In this document: positions 8,961 to 17,865 of the stretch, in pieces | How the letters are laid out: every line of letters begins with the position of its first letter | Numbering within the stretch: the stretch's first letter is position 1 | Assembly: GCA_964638035.1 (NCBI GenBank) | Contig: CAZWXD010000005.1 | Location: 78,610-142,609 of the forward strand | DNA length: 64,000 nt | DNA from: JAGGAG01 sp964638035 | GTDB taxonomy: Bacteria; Gemmatimonadota; Gemmatimonadetes; Gemmatimonadales; GWC2-71-9 | Direction of reading: 5' to 3' | Position numbers and translations under genes: made by a program | Notes under the pieces: model-generated | What the model saw: the letters and a program-made list of their open reading frames with translations, nothing else | What the model was told of the DNA's origin: nothing | Database searches by the model: none

Positions 8961-8964
<4 letters not shown>
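8095..8964 (-). CDS. ftsX: Cell-division ABC transporter permease FtsX
   Basis: A 289-residue FtsX: a cytoplasmic N terminus (R-E-A-F-L-S-F-R-R-T-P), TM1 at about 20-45, an extracytoplasmic domain at about 55-165, then three TM segments (about 170-195, 220-245, 260-280) with I-A-V-M-R-V-V-G-A-T between TM2 and TM3. In division complexes FtsEX uses ATP to change the conformation of a periplasmic partner. That partner here is the EnvC-like product encoded immediately downstream with a 4-base overlap. The start also overlaps ftsE by 4 bases (ATGA). Length and topology are normal. Confidence 0.96.
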
Positions 8965-9646
<682 letters not shown>

Positions 9647-9650
<4 letters not shown>

Positions 9651-10801
9651 GAGCTCTCCAGCGCCTGCTCGAGGTCGAAGATGATGTCCTCGGCGTCCTC
9701 GATGCCGCAGCTGAGCCGGAGGAACCCGTCGGGAATGCCCATGCGGGCGCGCACGTCGGGGGCCACGGCGCGATGGGAGGTGAGTCGTGGCTCGGAGATC
9801 AGGCTCTCGACGCCCGCGAGGCTGGGGGCGTGGCTGATGACCTGCAGCCGCGGCAGCATGCGCTCTGCCGCCTCGGGGCCACCCCGCAGTTCGATGCCCA
9901 CCATGCCGCCGCCGCCACCCAGGATGCGCGCGGCGACTGCGTGGTCGGGGTGCGTGGGGAGGCCCGGGTAGTGCACGCGCGCCACCGAGGGATGGGTGCT
10001 GGCCCAGGTGGCCACGGCGAGGCCGTTGGCGTTGTGCCGCGCCATCCGGAGGGGCAGCGTGCGCATGCCGCGGTCGATGAGCCAGGCGGAGTGCGGGTCG
10101 AGCGACTGGCCCCAGAGGCGCATCAGGCGCGTGACCTCGTCGATGAACGAGGCCGACCCGGCCACGGCCCCCGCAATGACGTCGCTGTGCCCGTTGAGGT
10201 ACTTCGTGGCACTGGAGATGACCACGTCGGCCCCATGCTCCAGGGGGCGGAAGTTGATGGGGCTGGCAAAGGTCGCATCCACCAGCAGGGCGACGCCGGC
10301 CTGTCGTGCAATGCGCGCGATGGGCTCGAGGTCGATGACCCGCATGGTCGGGTTGGTGGGGGTCTCGATGAAAATGGCGCGGGTGTTCTGGCGCAGGGCC
10401 TGCCGCCAGGCGCGCGGCTCATCGGGGGCGACGTATGTCACCTCGATGCCGAACCGCCCGAGTTCGGTGTCGAAGAGGGTCCGGGTGCCGCCGTAGATCC
10501 AGGTGCTGGCGACGAGGTGGTCGCCCGGCCGGAGCATGGCGAGGTGGGCCAGGGCGGTCGCGCCCATCCCGCTCGCGAGGAAGAGCGCCGACTCCGCACC
10601 CTCCAGCAGGGCATACTTGCGCCCGATCTCGACCTGGTTCGGGTTGTTCCCGTAGCGGGTGTAGAGCGGCTCGGCGGAGGAACCGACCGGGTTGGTGAAG
10701 GTGCTGGCCTGCACGAGGGGCGGGACGACGGGCGCCCAGTCGGGCTTCCGGTGCGGCAACCCGTGGATCGCGATGGTGGACTGCCCTGGGCGCCTGGTCA
10801 T
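9647..10801 (-). CDS. Cys/Met-metabolism PLP-dependent lyase/synthase
   Basis: A 384-residue fold-type I PLP enzyme of the cystathionine gamma-synthase/beta-lyase/gamma-lyase group. The PLP lysine is in S-S-A-T-K-Y-L-N-G-H-S-D. Other family marks are Y-T-R-Y-G-N-N-P-N, A-L-F-L-A-S-G-M-G-A, E-T-P-T-N-P and D-A-T-F-A-S-P. The C-terminal S-L-A-G-V-E-S-L block is also typical. It acts on cystathionine, homocysteine, methionine or O-acyl-homoserine; the exact reaction cannot be set from sequence. ATG 10801 overlaps the stop of the STAS/winged-helix gene, and its own stop overlaps the ftsE start. The longer open frame upstream lies over the STAS genes and is rejected. Confidence 0.9.
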
Positions 10802-11337
10802 GCAAGGGGAAGGTGGAGGAAGCCGTCGTGCGCCTCGCGTACGAGGCGGAGGTGGAGCAGGGTGGCCATCGCGGCGGCGGCCCGCAGCTCGGTCCAGCCA
10901 CAGCGGGCGGCGACCGTGCTGGTGGAGCGGGCGGCGAAGGCGGAGAGGGCGGCAAACGCGGTCCGCGCGTCGTCCGCCACGGCCCCCAGGAGGCGCGCCT
11001 GCTGCCCATCCACCACGACCACGGCGAGGTGCTGGTGTTCGAGCACTTCGTGCACGGCCTCGCACAGGTCCTCGTGCAGGCCGCGGAGCATGATGACGCG
11101 ATGGTCCTGGAGCTGGGCGTGCCGCACCAGCTTGGCCACGACCTCGTCGGCGCAGCTCAGGTCGAGGAGGTCGACCTCGGCAAAGTCGAGGCACGCAGCC
11201 TGCCACTCCCCGGTGTCGGCCAGCTCGGATTCGATGCGCCCGCGCACGGCCGCCCCGGTGGGGCGCGTGACCAGGTTCCGGTAGGGCTTCTGCACAGCCT
11301 CGCGCAACACGCGCGCGACGGCGATGGTCTCGATCAC
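10798..11337 (-). CDS. STAS-like domain protein with C-terminal winged-helix-like region
   Basis: 179 residues. Residues about 20-115 look like a STAS/DUF4325-type fold (C-L-D-F-A-E-V-D-L-L-D-L-S-C-A-D, then R-V-I-M-L-R-G-L). The C-terminal 55 residues (T-V-A-A-R-C-G-W-T-E-L, then M-A-T-L-L-H-L-R-L-V-R-E) look like a small winged helix, possibly DNA-binding. The usual phospho-acceptor serine region reads D-L-S-C-A-D, so a serine is present at a plausible position. It overlaps the STAS-ATPase gene upstream and the PLP enzyme downstream by 4 bases each. It is probably the partner of the STAS-ATPase in a partner-switch-like regulator. The function is inferred, not known. Confidence 0.68.
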   Translation of the reverse strand: MIETIAVARVLREAVQKPYRNLVTRPTGAAVRGRIESELADTGEWQAACLDFAEVDLLDLSCADEVVAKLVRHAQLQDHRVIMLRGLHEDLCEAVHEVLEHQHLAVVVVDGQQARLLGAVADDARTAFAALSAFAARSTSTVAARCGWTELRAAAAMATLLHLRLVREAHDGFLHLPLA

Positions 11338-12233
11338 TTCGCCTCGTCCTGTGCCGGGATGGTGACCTGCAACTGGGCTCCGGGAAAGAAGGGAAGGTGC
11401 TCGACCAGGGGCAAGTCATCGTCCCACGGGGGCACGATGGCGATGCGGGCCGTCCCGCTCCGCACGCTGACCTTGCCCTGCCAGCGTTGAAGGTAGCGCT
11501 TGATGCCCGCCAGGCCCTGGCCACGGCCCGGGTCGCGGAAGCGGCTCACCCCCTGGATGAGCGCTGCCTCGAGTGCCGTGCCGTCGCGCCACCGGTCGCC
11601 GTAGCGGCGGCCCTGCGTGGGCTCGAGCGACCGGCGGAACCCGATGCCGGCGTCGCTCACGGCGATCACCGCAACGCGCCGCCCCAGCCGCTTGCGGTAA
11701 TTGTAGGCCTGCACCGCGACCCAGCCACCGGTGCCCGCGTGCTCGACGATGTTCTGGCAGGCCTCGGACAGTGCCATGGCGAACCCCATGGTCGCCTTGG
11801 CCTCGAGGCCCAGCTCGCCGGTGAGGATGCGTGCGGCGCCCTCCTGGATGCGGCCGACGACCTCGTGCACGTCCTCGGAGGCGCGCACCGGCGTGATCTC
11901 GAGGAGTGTGTCTGCTGCCTGGGCATTCCGGGCCCGTGGCACCTTGCCGTGCAGCTCGAAATGCTCCGCGGCATGCTGGTAGAACGCCATGCGCCCCCAG
12001 TAACTCCGCACGTCATCGCTCTGCGGAATGGCCAGCTGCGGCCGCTCGCCCTGGGCCTCCCCCACCGCCTGGGCGGCGGACAGGAGGCCGATGAGCCCGA
12101 ACGGCGATGCCCACTGGACGCCCCGTGCATCGAACAGGAGCCGCTCACCCGGGGGCCAGGTGCCGATGGCCGCGGCAAACTGGTCGAAGCTCTGGTCGTC
12201 GAAGTGGGCCGGAACGTCCACGATGCGCGTCAT
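11334..12233 (-). CDS. STAS-HATPase fusion protein (anti-sigma-factor-like)
   Basis: 299 residues with two parts. Residues 1-95 resemble a STAS domain (L-L-F-D-A-R-G-V-Q-W-A-S-P-F-G-L-I-G-L). Residues about 140-270 form a Bergerat-fold ATPase: N-box A-L-S-E-A-C-Q-N-I-V-E-H-A, G1 box V-S-D-A-G-I-G-F, G2 box P-G-R-G-Q-G-L-A-G-I. No His phosphoacceptor or membrane segment is seen, so it is not a sensor kinase; it resembles SpoIIAB/RsbW-type anti-sigma kinases joined to an antagonist-like domain. It leads a six-gene operon ending in ftsEX-envC. There is no Shine-Dalgarno sequence; a TATCCT box lies 9 bases before the ATG. Confidence 0.78.
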   Translation of the reverse strand: MTRIVDVPAHFDDQSFDQFAAAIGTWPPGERLLFDARGVQWASPFGLIGLLSAAQAVGEAQGERPQLAIPQSDDVRSYWGRMAFYQHAAEHFELHGKVPRARNAQAADTLLEITPVRASEDVHEVVGRIQEGAARILTGELGLEAKATMGFAMALSEACQNIVEHAGTGGWVAVQAYNYRKRLGRRVAVIAVSDAGIGFRRSLEPTQGRRYGDRWRDGTALEAALIQGVSRFRDPGRGQGLAGIKRYLQRWQGKVSVRSGTARIAIVPPWDDDLPLVEHLPFFPGAQLQVTIPAQDEAK

Positions 12234-12242
12234 CGGTCAGGG

Positions 12243-12272
12243 AGGATAACAGCGTGGGTGTGAGGGCGTGAA
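12243..12272 (-). promoter_or_regulatory. Candidate promoter of the STAS-ftsEX-envC operon
   Basis: On the minus strand TTCACG (12272-12267) and TATCCT (12248-12243) are separated by 18 bases. The ATG at 12233 begins 10 bases after the -10 box, so the expected transcript would have a leader of about 3 bases. It shares the 94-base gap with the divergent GH1 promoter. This is a pattern match only. Confidence 0.42.
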
Positions 12273-12289
12273 GCGCCGGCGGGGGACGG

Positions 12290-12318
12290 TTCACAGGACC
12301 GCGCGACGCTGCTAGACT
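12290..12318 (+). promoter_or_regulatory. Candidate promoter of the GH1 glycosidase gene
   Basis: TTCACA (12290-12295), a 17-base spacer and TAGACT (12313-12318) precede the ATG at 12328 by 9 bases. No Shine-Dalgarno sequence is present, which fits a near-leaderless transcript. The -35 box of this promoter lies 18 bases from that of the divergent STAS operon. Confidence 0.45.
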
Positions 12319-12327
12319 GCGCACCAC

Positions 12328-13818
12328 ATGGACCACCCGCCGCGGGACATCGTGTTGCAGTTCCCACGTGATTTTCACTGGGGCGTCGCTACCTCCGCCT
12401 ACCAGATCGAGGGCTCCACCGACGCCGACGGCCGCGGCCCGTGCATCTGGGACACCTTCGTGCAGCGCGAGGGCGCGGTGGAACGCGGCGAGGATGCGCG
12501 CGTCGCGTGCGACCACTACCGCCGCGTCAAGGAGGACCTGGGCCTCCTCCGGTACCTCAACGTCACGAGCTACCGGTTCTCCATTGCCTGGCCCCGCATC
12601 CAGCCCACCGGCATGGGTGCCGTGAACGAGGCCGGAATCGGCTTCTACGACCGCCTCGTGGATGGCCTCCTCGAGGCGGGCATCCGCCCGTTCCCCACGC
12701 TCTACCACTGGGACCTGCCCCAGGCCCTGGGCGACCGGGGCGGCTGGACCAACCGGGAGACTGCCGATCGCTTCGCGGAGTATGCCGCCCTGGTGGTGGC
12801 GCGCCTGGGGGACCGGGTGCGCGACTGGTCGCTCCTCAACGAGCCGTCCATCTTCGCGTCGCGCGGGTACCTCACCGGCCGGTATGCACCTGGCCGGAAG
12901 AGCATCCGCGACTACCTGAAGGCGATCCACGTGGTCACCCTGGCCCATGCCGATGGCTATCGCGCTGCCAAGGCGGTGGCGCCGCAGGCCAACGTGGGGT
13001 CGGTCTTCTCCCTGGCGCCATGCGAACCGGCGACGCCGAGCCAGGCCGACCAGCGTGCCGTGGAGTACGCTGACGCGCTGTTCAACCAGGTCTTCCTGGA
13101 CGCCCTCTTCACCGGGAGCTACCCCGCGGCCTTCCTGGCCGGCGTGCCGGAACACGGCCTGCACATGCAGCCGGGTGACGCCGAGCGCCTGCGCTGCCCG
13201 CTCGACTTCATTGGCGTCAACTGCTACTACCGCCTCATCGTGAGCGGGAGTGCCGACCAGCGTCCCAACCTGCCATTCGTGGTCCTGGGCCTCCGCACCG
13301 ATACTCGCAGCACCGGCGGCCATGCCGACCTCACCGAGGCCCTTCCCGAAATGCAGCAGGTGCAGGGCGCATTCGGGTGGGGCCGCACCGGGCGCACCGA
13401 GATGGGCTGGGAGGTCTGGCCCCAGGCCATGCACGACGTCGTGCTGCGCCTCACCGCACGGTACGGCCCCGTCCCGATCGAGATCTGCGAGAGCGGGTGC
13501 GCCTTCGCCGACGTGCCTGGCGCCGACGGGATCATCCACGATGCGGCGCGCACGGGCTACCACTGGGAGCACCTGCGTGCGGTGGCCGCGGCCATCGAGG
13601 CCGGTGCCAACGTGCGCGGGTACCACGTCTGGAGCCTCTACGACAACTTCGAGTGGGCGTCGGGCTACCGTCCCCGGTTCGGCCTGGTGCACATCGACTT
13701 CGCGACCCAGCGGCGCACCCCGAAGGCGTCGGCGTTGTGGTACCGCGAGGTGTGCCGGCTGGCGCGGGAGCGCGCGGCGGAAGCGGCGGGCGACGCGGAC
13801 AAGGTGGCGGTGGCGTGA
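12328..13818 (+). CDS. GH1-family beta-glycosidase
   Basis: A 496-residue glycoside hydrolase family 1 enzyme without a signal peptide, so a cytoplasmic beta-glucosidase/galactosidase. The N-terminal signature is F-H-W-G-V-A-T-S-A-Y-Q-I-E-G. The acid/base Glu172 is in L-L-N-E-P-S. The nucleophile Glu388 is in I-C-E-S-G, where most GH1 enzymes have I-T-E-N-G. The aglycone/subsite region has W-S-L-Y-D-N-F-E-W-A-S-G-Y, intact. Two in-line sugar kinases lie just downstream on the opposite strand, which suggests intracellular cleavage of a beta-glycoside and phosphorylation of the sugar. The C-terminal 20 residues are Ala/Glu-rich and probably disordered. Confidence 0.95.
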   Translation: MDHPPRDIVLQFPRDFHWGVATSAYQIEGSTDADGRGPCIWDTFVQREGAVERGEDARVACDHYRRVKEDLGLLRYLNVTSYRFSIAWPRIQPTGMGAVNEAGIGFYDRLVDGLLEAGIRPFPTLYHWDLPQALGDRGGWTNRETADRFAEYAALVVARLGDRVRDWSLLNEPSIFASRGYLTGRYAPGRKSIRDYLKAIHVVTLAHADGYRAAKAVAPQANVGSVFSLAPCEPATPSQADQRAVEYADALFNQVFLDALFTGSYPAAFLAGVPEHGLHMQPGDAERLRCPLDFIGVNCYYRLIVSGSADQRPNLPFVVLGLRTDTRSTGGHADLTEALPEMQQVQGAFGWGRTGRTEMGWEVWPQAMHDVVLRLTARYGPVPIEICESGCAFADVPGADGIIHDAARTGYHWEHLRAVAAAIEAGANVRGYHVWSLYDNFEWASGYRPRFGLVHIDFATQRRTPKASALWYREVCRLARERAAEAAGDADKVAVA

Positions 13819-13825
13819 GGCCGGC

Positions 13826-14734
13826 TCAGGCGAACACGGTTTCTCCCCGCAGGTAGCGCGCGAGGCCGGCGGCGCCCCGGAAGGTGGCGTTGCGCGCAGC
13901 GGCGGCGTTTGCGTGGCGGATCGCGGCTTCGGCGTCCTCGCCGGCGAGGAGGTGTGCCGTGAGGGCGCCGCCAAAAACGTCGCCACACCCCGTGGGGTCG
14001 AGGGCCTGGACCTGCGGGGCGGCGACGAGGGAGGTGCGCAGGGTCCCTTCGCCCGTCACGTAGATCGCGCCTCGGGGGCCCACCGTCACCACCAGGAGCT
14101 TCACTCCCCGGGCCATGGCTCGCGCCGCAACCTCCAGCGCATCCTGCCCCACCTGCAGCATTTCGTCCTCGTTCATCTGCACCACATCGAAGCACTCGAA
14201 CCAGGCCTCGATGTCCGGCAGGGCCTGCAGGGTGCGGATGCCATCCTGCTGCATGCCCAGGAAGAGGCTGTGGAGGTCGGCGTGGATGGGCCCCTGGAAC
14301 CCGCGCCGCAGGGCCTGCGCCGTGCCGAGGCACATCTCGAAGCCGGAGATGAAGTTCACGTACAGGGCATCGAGGTCCCGCACCATGGGCCCCAGCTCGG
14401 CCCAGTTCCAGCCCGGGACCCCGCCGCTCATGCGTTCGCACCGGCGCTCCGCCGACTCGTAGCGCAGCACCACGCGGTTGTTGGCGACCGGCACTTCGAT
14501 GCCCCGGGCCCCCGGTGCCAGGCGCGCGAGAGTCGCGAAGTGCCGGCCCGCCTCCGGTGCCATGTCCCGCCCAACCTTGATGAGGGGCACGATCTCCCAG
14601 CCCGGCGGGAGGTGGGCATCGAGGCTGGCGAGGGCGTAGGCGATGCCACCCCACTCCTCAACCGGTGGCGCCGCCGGGTCGCGGCCATGGATCACGTCCC
14701 ACACCAGGGAACCAATGACACCGAGGCGCTTCAT
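13826..14734 (-). CDS. PfkB-family carbohydrate kinase
   Basis: A 302-residue ribokinase/PfkB-fold kinase. The C-terminal signature D-P-T-G-C-G-D-V-F-G-G-A-L contains the anion hole and catalytic Asp (usual form DTTGAGD). The N terminus has L-G-V-I-G-S-L-V-W-D, and the middle has V-V-T-V-G-P-R-G-A. It phosphorylates a sugar or nucleoside hydroxyl; the substrate is not predictable. ATG 14734 is chosen because it begins the fold; an upstream GTG would overlap the ROK gene. It lies 13 bases downstream of the ROK kinase on the same strand and converges on the GH1 gene with a 7-base gap. Confidence 0.88.
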   Translation of the reverse strand: MKRLGVIGSLVWDVIHGRDPAAPPVEEWGGIAYALASLDAHLPPGWEIVPLIKVGRDMAPEAGRHFATLARLAPGARGIEVPVANNRVVLRYESAERRCERMSGGVPGWNWAELGPMVRDLDALYVNFISGFEMCLGTAQALRRGFQGPIHADLHSLFLGMQQDGIRTLQALPDIEAWFECFDVVQMNEDEMLQVGQDALEVAARAMARGVKLLVVTVGPRGAIYVTGEGTLRTSLVAAPQVQALDPTGCGDVFGGALTAHLLAGEDAEAAIRHANAAAARNATFRGAAGLARYLRGETVFA

Positions 14735-14747
14735 GCGCCCGCCCCGC

Positions 14748-15728
14748 TCATGGCGTACTGACGAAGAACGCCCGCGCGGCGCCGTAGACGCCGGCGGTGC
14801 CCAGGAGCTCACCCGGCACGATGCGACAGGCCTCGACAGCCGGCTTGAATGCCCGGCGCGCCACCTCGCGCCGGAGCGGCACGAAGAGCCCATCCCCCGC
14901 CATGGTGACGCCGCCACAGATCACCACGACTTCGGGGTTGAACACGTTCACCAGGTTGGCGATGCCGGCGCCGAGGAACTTCGCCGTGTCGCTCACCACC
15001 TCCAGGGCCAGGGCGTCGCCGTGATGGGCGGCCTCGTAGACCGTCTGCGCCGTCACCCGGGAGAGGTCGCCGCCGACGAACTCCGCCAGCCGGCTTGCCG
15101 CCCCGGCCTCGACGTCCTCCACCGCGCGGAGCGCGATGGCGGGACCGGAGGCATAGGCCTCGAGGCACCCGTAGTTGCCGCACTTGCAGCGCCGGCCCTC
15201 GGTGTCGATCGTCATGTGCCCGATCTCGCCGGCCGAGTCGGACGCACCGTGAAAGAGTTCACCATTCACGACCAGCCCGCCGCCAATGCCGGTGCCGATG
15301 GTGACGCCGAGCGCATGGCGTGCCCCGCGCGCGGCGCCGCGCCACGCCTCGCCCAGGACGGCACAGTTGGCGTCGTTGTCGAGTGCGGCGGGCAGGCCCA
15401 GTCCCCGGGACATCTGGTCCCGGAGCGGCATGTCCTTCCAGCCAAGGTTGGGGGTGAGCAGCACGATGCCGCGCCTGGTGTCGAGCGGACCGGGCGCGCC
15501 CACGCCGACGCCGACCACCTCGGCGCCCGGCACGGCGGCCTTCAACTCGGCGATCGAGGCCCGGGCCGAGGCGAGGATGCGGGCAATGACGTCGTCGGCC
15601 CCCGCTTCGGATACCGTCGGCTCGCTCCGGAGGCCGTGCAGGGCAGAGCCATCCTCCGCCACGCAGCCGATGGCCAGGTTCGTCCCGCCAATGTCGATGC
15701 CCACTGCCCAGCGACCGGAATCCGGCAC
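14748..15728 (-). CDS. ROK-family sugar kinase (glucokinase-like)
   Basis: 326 residues. The ATP-binding N terminus is V-G-I-D-I-G-G-T-N. The ROK signature region has G-I-G-G-G-L-V-V-N-G and G-E-I-G-H-M-T. A zinc-binding C-K-C-G-x-x-G-C-L-E motif follows, as in bacterial ROK glucokinases. It probably phosphorylates glucose or a related hexose in the cytoplasm. I use GTG 15728 because GGAG lies 7 bases upstream and the fold starts directly after; an earlier in-frame GTG at 15785 would fall inside a strong hairpin. It is probably cotranscribed with the PfkB kinase, and the two kinases converge with the GH1 glycosidase. Confidence 0.93.
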   Translation of the reverse strand: MPDSGRWAVGIDIGGTNLAIGCVAEDGSALHGLRSEPTVSEAGADDVIARILASARASIAELKAAVPGAEVVGVGVGAPGPLDTRRGIVLLTPNLGWKDMPLRDQMSRGLGLPAALDNDANCAVLGEAWRGAARGARHALGVTIGTGIGGGLVVNGELFHGASDSAGEIGHMTIDTEGRRCKCGNYGCLEAYASGPAIALRAVEDVEAGAASRLAEFVGGDLSRVTAQTVYEAAHHGDALALEVVSDTAKFLGAGIANLVNVFNPEVVVICGGVTMAGDGLFVPLRREVARRAFKPAVEACRIVPGELLGTAGVYGAARAFFVSTP

Positions 15729-15754
15729 TCCAGTGCTCCGCGCTCGAGTGTGTC

Positions 15755-15789
15755 GCAGGTGCCGGGCGGCCGCCCGGCAGGTCACCTGC
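15755..15789. other. Long inverted repeat between GT9 and ROK genes
   Basis: An 18-base perfect palindrome (15761-15778, gccgggcgg arm) is flanked by a second arm pair, gcaggt at 15755-15760 and acctgc at 15784-15789, with a 5-base bulge. It lies after the GT9 stop (15842) and upstream of the ROK start (15728). It has no T-tract, so it may be a Rho-helper hairpin, attenuator or binding site. Confidence 0.5.
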
Positions 15790-15841
15790 GCGCCGGTCTC
15801 AAGCTACACACTGCCAGAGGTGGGTAGAAGCGGAGCCGCCG

Positions 15842-16837
15842 TCAGCGGTGCCCGATCTCCGCATGCAGGGAGGCCACCGCCGCGAGGGCTTCCGCCACGC
15901 TGATGAGCTCGAGGCACTCGTGCTCCGCGCGTGCCAGCACCGTGCCGGGGCCCCTGCGCGGGCACGCGGCGCGGCGACACCCGAGGCATGGCAGTTCGGT
16001 ATGCACAAGGATGCGCCGCGGCACCACCAGTGGTGCCACGCGGCCCGGGAGGTCGGGCCCGAAGAACGCCACAACCGGGGTGCCGACTGCCGCTGCGAGG
16101 TGCATCGGTCCGGTGTCGTTGGTGACGAGCATCGAGCAGGTGGCGAGGCCTGCCGCGAGGGTAGGCAGGTCGGCGTCGCACACGACGCCGGCAGCGTCCC
16201 CGGCAGCCTCGCGTGCCCGGGCCTCCTCGCCCGGCCCGGCGAACACGAGGACGTCGCTGCCCTCCTGGCGCAGCCGCATGGCCAGCTCGCGGAAGCGCTG
16301 TGCGGGCCAGCGGCGGGATGCCGCACTCGCACCGGGAAAGAAACCAACCGGGCGCCGGTCGCCGGAATGGCAGGCCCTGAACCGTGCCACCGACTCGGCC
16401 GGCGGATGGATGCGAGGGGTCGGTGGCGTGCCGGGCCTCGTCCCCGTGGCAATCTCCAGGAGGTGCGATGCGAGGTGCTGCGGTTCGGCCGACGGCGTGA
16501 GGTGGCGCGTCAGGAAGGGGCCCCGCCCCCCCGACGCCTCGCCCCAGCGCTCGGGGATTCCCGCGAGTGCCAGCATGATGGCCGAGGAGGGGGAGCCCGG
16601 GACGAGGACGCCACGCTGGAGCTGCAGGCTGCGGAGGTGCCGTGCGCCACGCACCACGCCGCGCCACCCGTGTTGCAGCGGCAGCACCTTCACACCGGGA
16701 AGCGCCATGGCGGCCAGAGCTGCGAGCAACTGCGGGACGGCCACCACGTCTGGGCGGAGCGCCTGGACTGCGGGGAGGGCCAGGATGAAGTCGCCGAGGC
16801 GGTTGGGCGTGCGGACGACAACGCCGGATCGCGCCAC
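15842..16837 (-). CDS. Glycosyltransferase family 9 (heptosyltransferase-like)
   Basis: 331 residues with a GT-B fold of family GT9 (LPS heptosyltransferases). Visible marks are R-T-P-N-R-L-G-D-F-I-L-A-L-P near the N terminus, F-F-P-G-A-S in the donor-binding C-terminal half, and T-N-D-T-G-P-M-H-L-A-A-A-V-G-T-P-V-V-A-F-F-G-P, the family signature. A C-terminal C-L-G-C-R-R-A-A-C cysteine cluster is typical of the family's tail. It adds heptose or a related sugar to lipid A core or another cell-surface glycan. GTG 16837 starts 2 bases after the stop of a second GT9 gene and begins the fold; the longer frame overlaps that gene. Confidence 0.88.
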   Translation of the reverse strand: MARSGVVVRTPNRLGDFILALPAVQALRPDVVAVPQLLAALAAMALPGVKVLPLQHGWRGVVRGARHLRSLQLQRGVLVPGSPSSAIMLALAGIPERWGEASGGRGPFLTRHLTPSAEPQHLASHLLEIATGTRPGTPPTPRIHPPAESVARFRACHSGDRRPVGFFPGASAASRRWPAQRFRELAMRLRQEGSDVLVFAGPGEEARAREAAGDAAGVVCDADLPTLAAGLATCSMLVTNDTGPMHLAAAVGTPVVAFFGPDLPGRVAPLVVPRRILVHTELPCLGCRRAACPRRGPGTVLARAEHECLELISVAEALAAVASLHAEIGHR

Positions 16838-16839
16838 GG

Positions 16840-17865
16840 TCAGGTCCCGGTGGCGCGCTGGCGGGCCAGGGTGAGGGCGGCGAGCACGCGCTCGACGCCG
16901 AGGTCCTGCATGCAGCGGTGATGCTCGAGGGGGCAGACGGCAGGGCCGAAGGTGGCGCACGGCCGGCAGAGAAGGTCGTCCATGCCGAGGCAGATGTCCC
17001 GGTCATCAGTGGGGCCGAACCCGAACGACGGCACGGTGGGCCCGAACAGCGCCACCATCCGCGTCCCCACGGCGAGCCCCAGGTGGAGCGGCGACGAGTC
17101 ATTGGTCACCAGGGCCTGCGCCCGGGCGATCAATGCCGCGGAGACCCGCGGCCCCACCTGGCCGCAGGCACTGAAGGCGCGGCCGGGTGCGGCGGCCACG
17201 ATCGCCTCGCCAAGGGCCTGGTCGGTTGGGCCCCCGATGGCCACGACGGGGAGGTCAAGGGCCGCCGCGAGGGCAGGGTAGCCGGGCCACCGCTTGGCGC
17301 CCCAGGGCGATCCGGGTCCGAGCGCAATGAAGGGCGACGTCACGGCGTGGGTGGTGAGCCAGTGGTCGGCGGCAGCGTGGTCGGATTCCCCGAGGCCGAG
17401 CGTGACCGGCGGCATGGCGGTCCCGGGCGTCATCTCGGCGAGCGACCAGAGTCGCTGGGTCTCGTGGGCGTGGACCGGTCGCGGCAGCCGTCGGGTGTAG
17501 AGCGGCGCGGCGGCGCTGTCCTCGAACCCGATGCGCCGCGGCACGCGCGCCAGCAGCACCAGCGTGGCGGAGCGCCACGAGCGGTGCGGCAGGTACGCCA
17601 CCTCGTACCGGTTGCGCCGGACCATGCCGGCCACCCGTCGCAGGCCAGGCCAGCCCCGGTCCTCGCCCCGCTTGTCGTACCGGATCACGCTGCGCACCGC
17701 AGGATGCGCCTCGAGCAACGGGGCGGATTGCGGTGTGGTGACGACATCCACCGGGCCATGCTCGGCGGCCAGGGTGGTCAGGAGGGGCGTCGTGAGGATC
17801 ACGTCCCCCATGTAGGCAGTCTGGATCACGACAGCGCCGGCGCGGCGGCGGAACAGGAGGCTCAC
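16840..17865 (-). CDS. Glycosyltransferase family 9 (heptosyltransferase-like)
   Basis: 341 residues, GT9 fold like its downstream neighbour but closer to the WaaF/heptosyltransferase II style: Q-T-A-Y-M-G-D-V-I-L-T-T-P-L, then P-G-S-P-W-G-A-K-R-W-P, then T-N-D-S-S-P-L-H-L-G-L-A-V-G-T. A Cys-rich tail (C-R-P-C-A-T-F-G-P-A-V-C-P, H-H-R-C-M) ends the protein. The two GT9 genes follow lepA directly (the lepA stop is 0 bases from this start), so lipopolysaccharide-type glycan synthesis is here linked to a translation factor. Acceptor and sugar are not predictable. Confidence 0.9.
   Translation of the reverse strand: MSLLFRRRAGAVVIQTAYMGDVILTTPLLTTLAAEHGPVDVVTTPQSAPLLEAHPAVRSVIRYDKRGEDRGWPGLRRVAGMVRRNRYEVAYLPHRSWRSATLVLLARVPRRIGFEDSAAAPLYTRRLPRPVHAHETQRLWSLAEMTPGTAMPPVTLGLGESDHAAADHWLTTHAVTSPFIALGPGSPWGAKRWPGYPALAAALDLPVVAIGGPTDQALGEAIVAAAPGRAFSACGQVGPRVSAALIARAQALVTNDSSPLHLGLAVGTRMVALFGPTVPSFGFGPTDDRDICLGMDDLLCRPCATFGPAVCPLEHHRCMQDLGVERVLAALTLARQRATGT

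Noticed and set aside
13826..14917. Longer start for the PfkB-family kinase
   Set aside because: The extra 61 residues overlap the ROK gene and are Arg/Ser-rich; the fold begins at ATG 14734.
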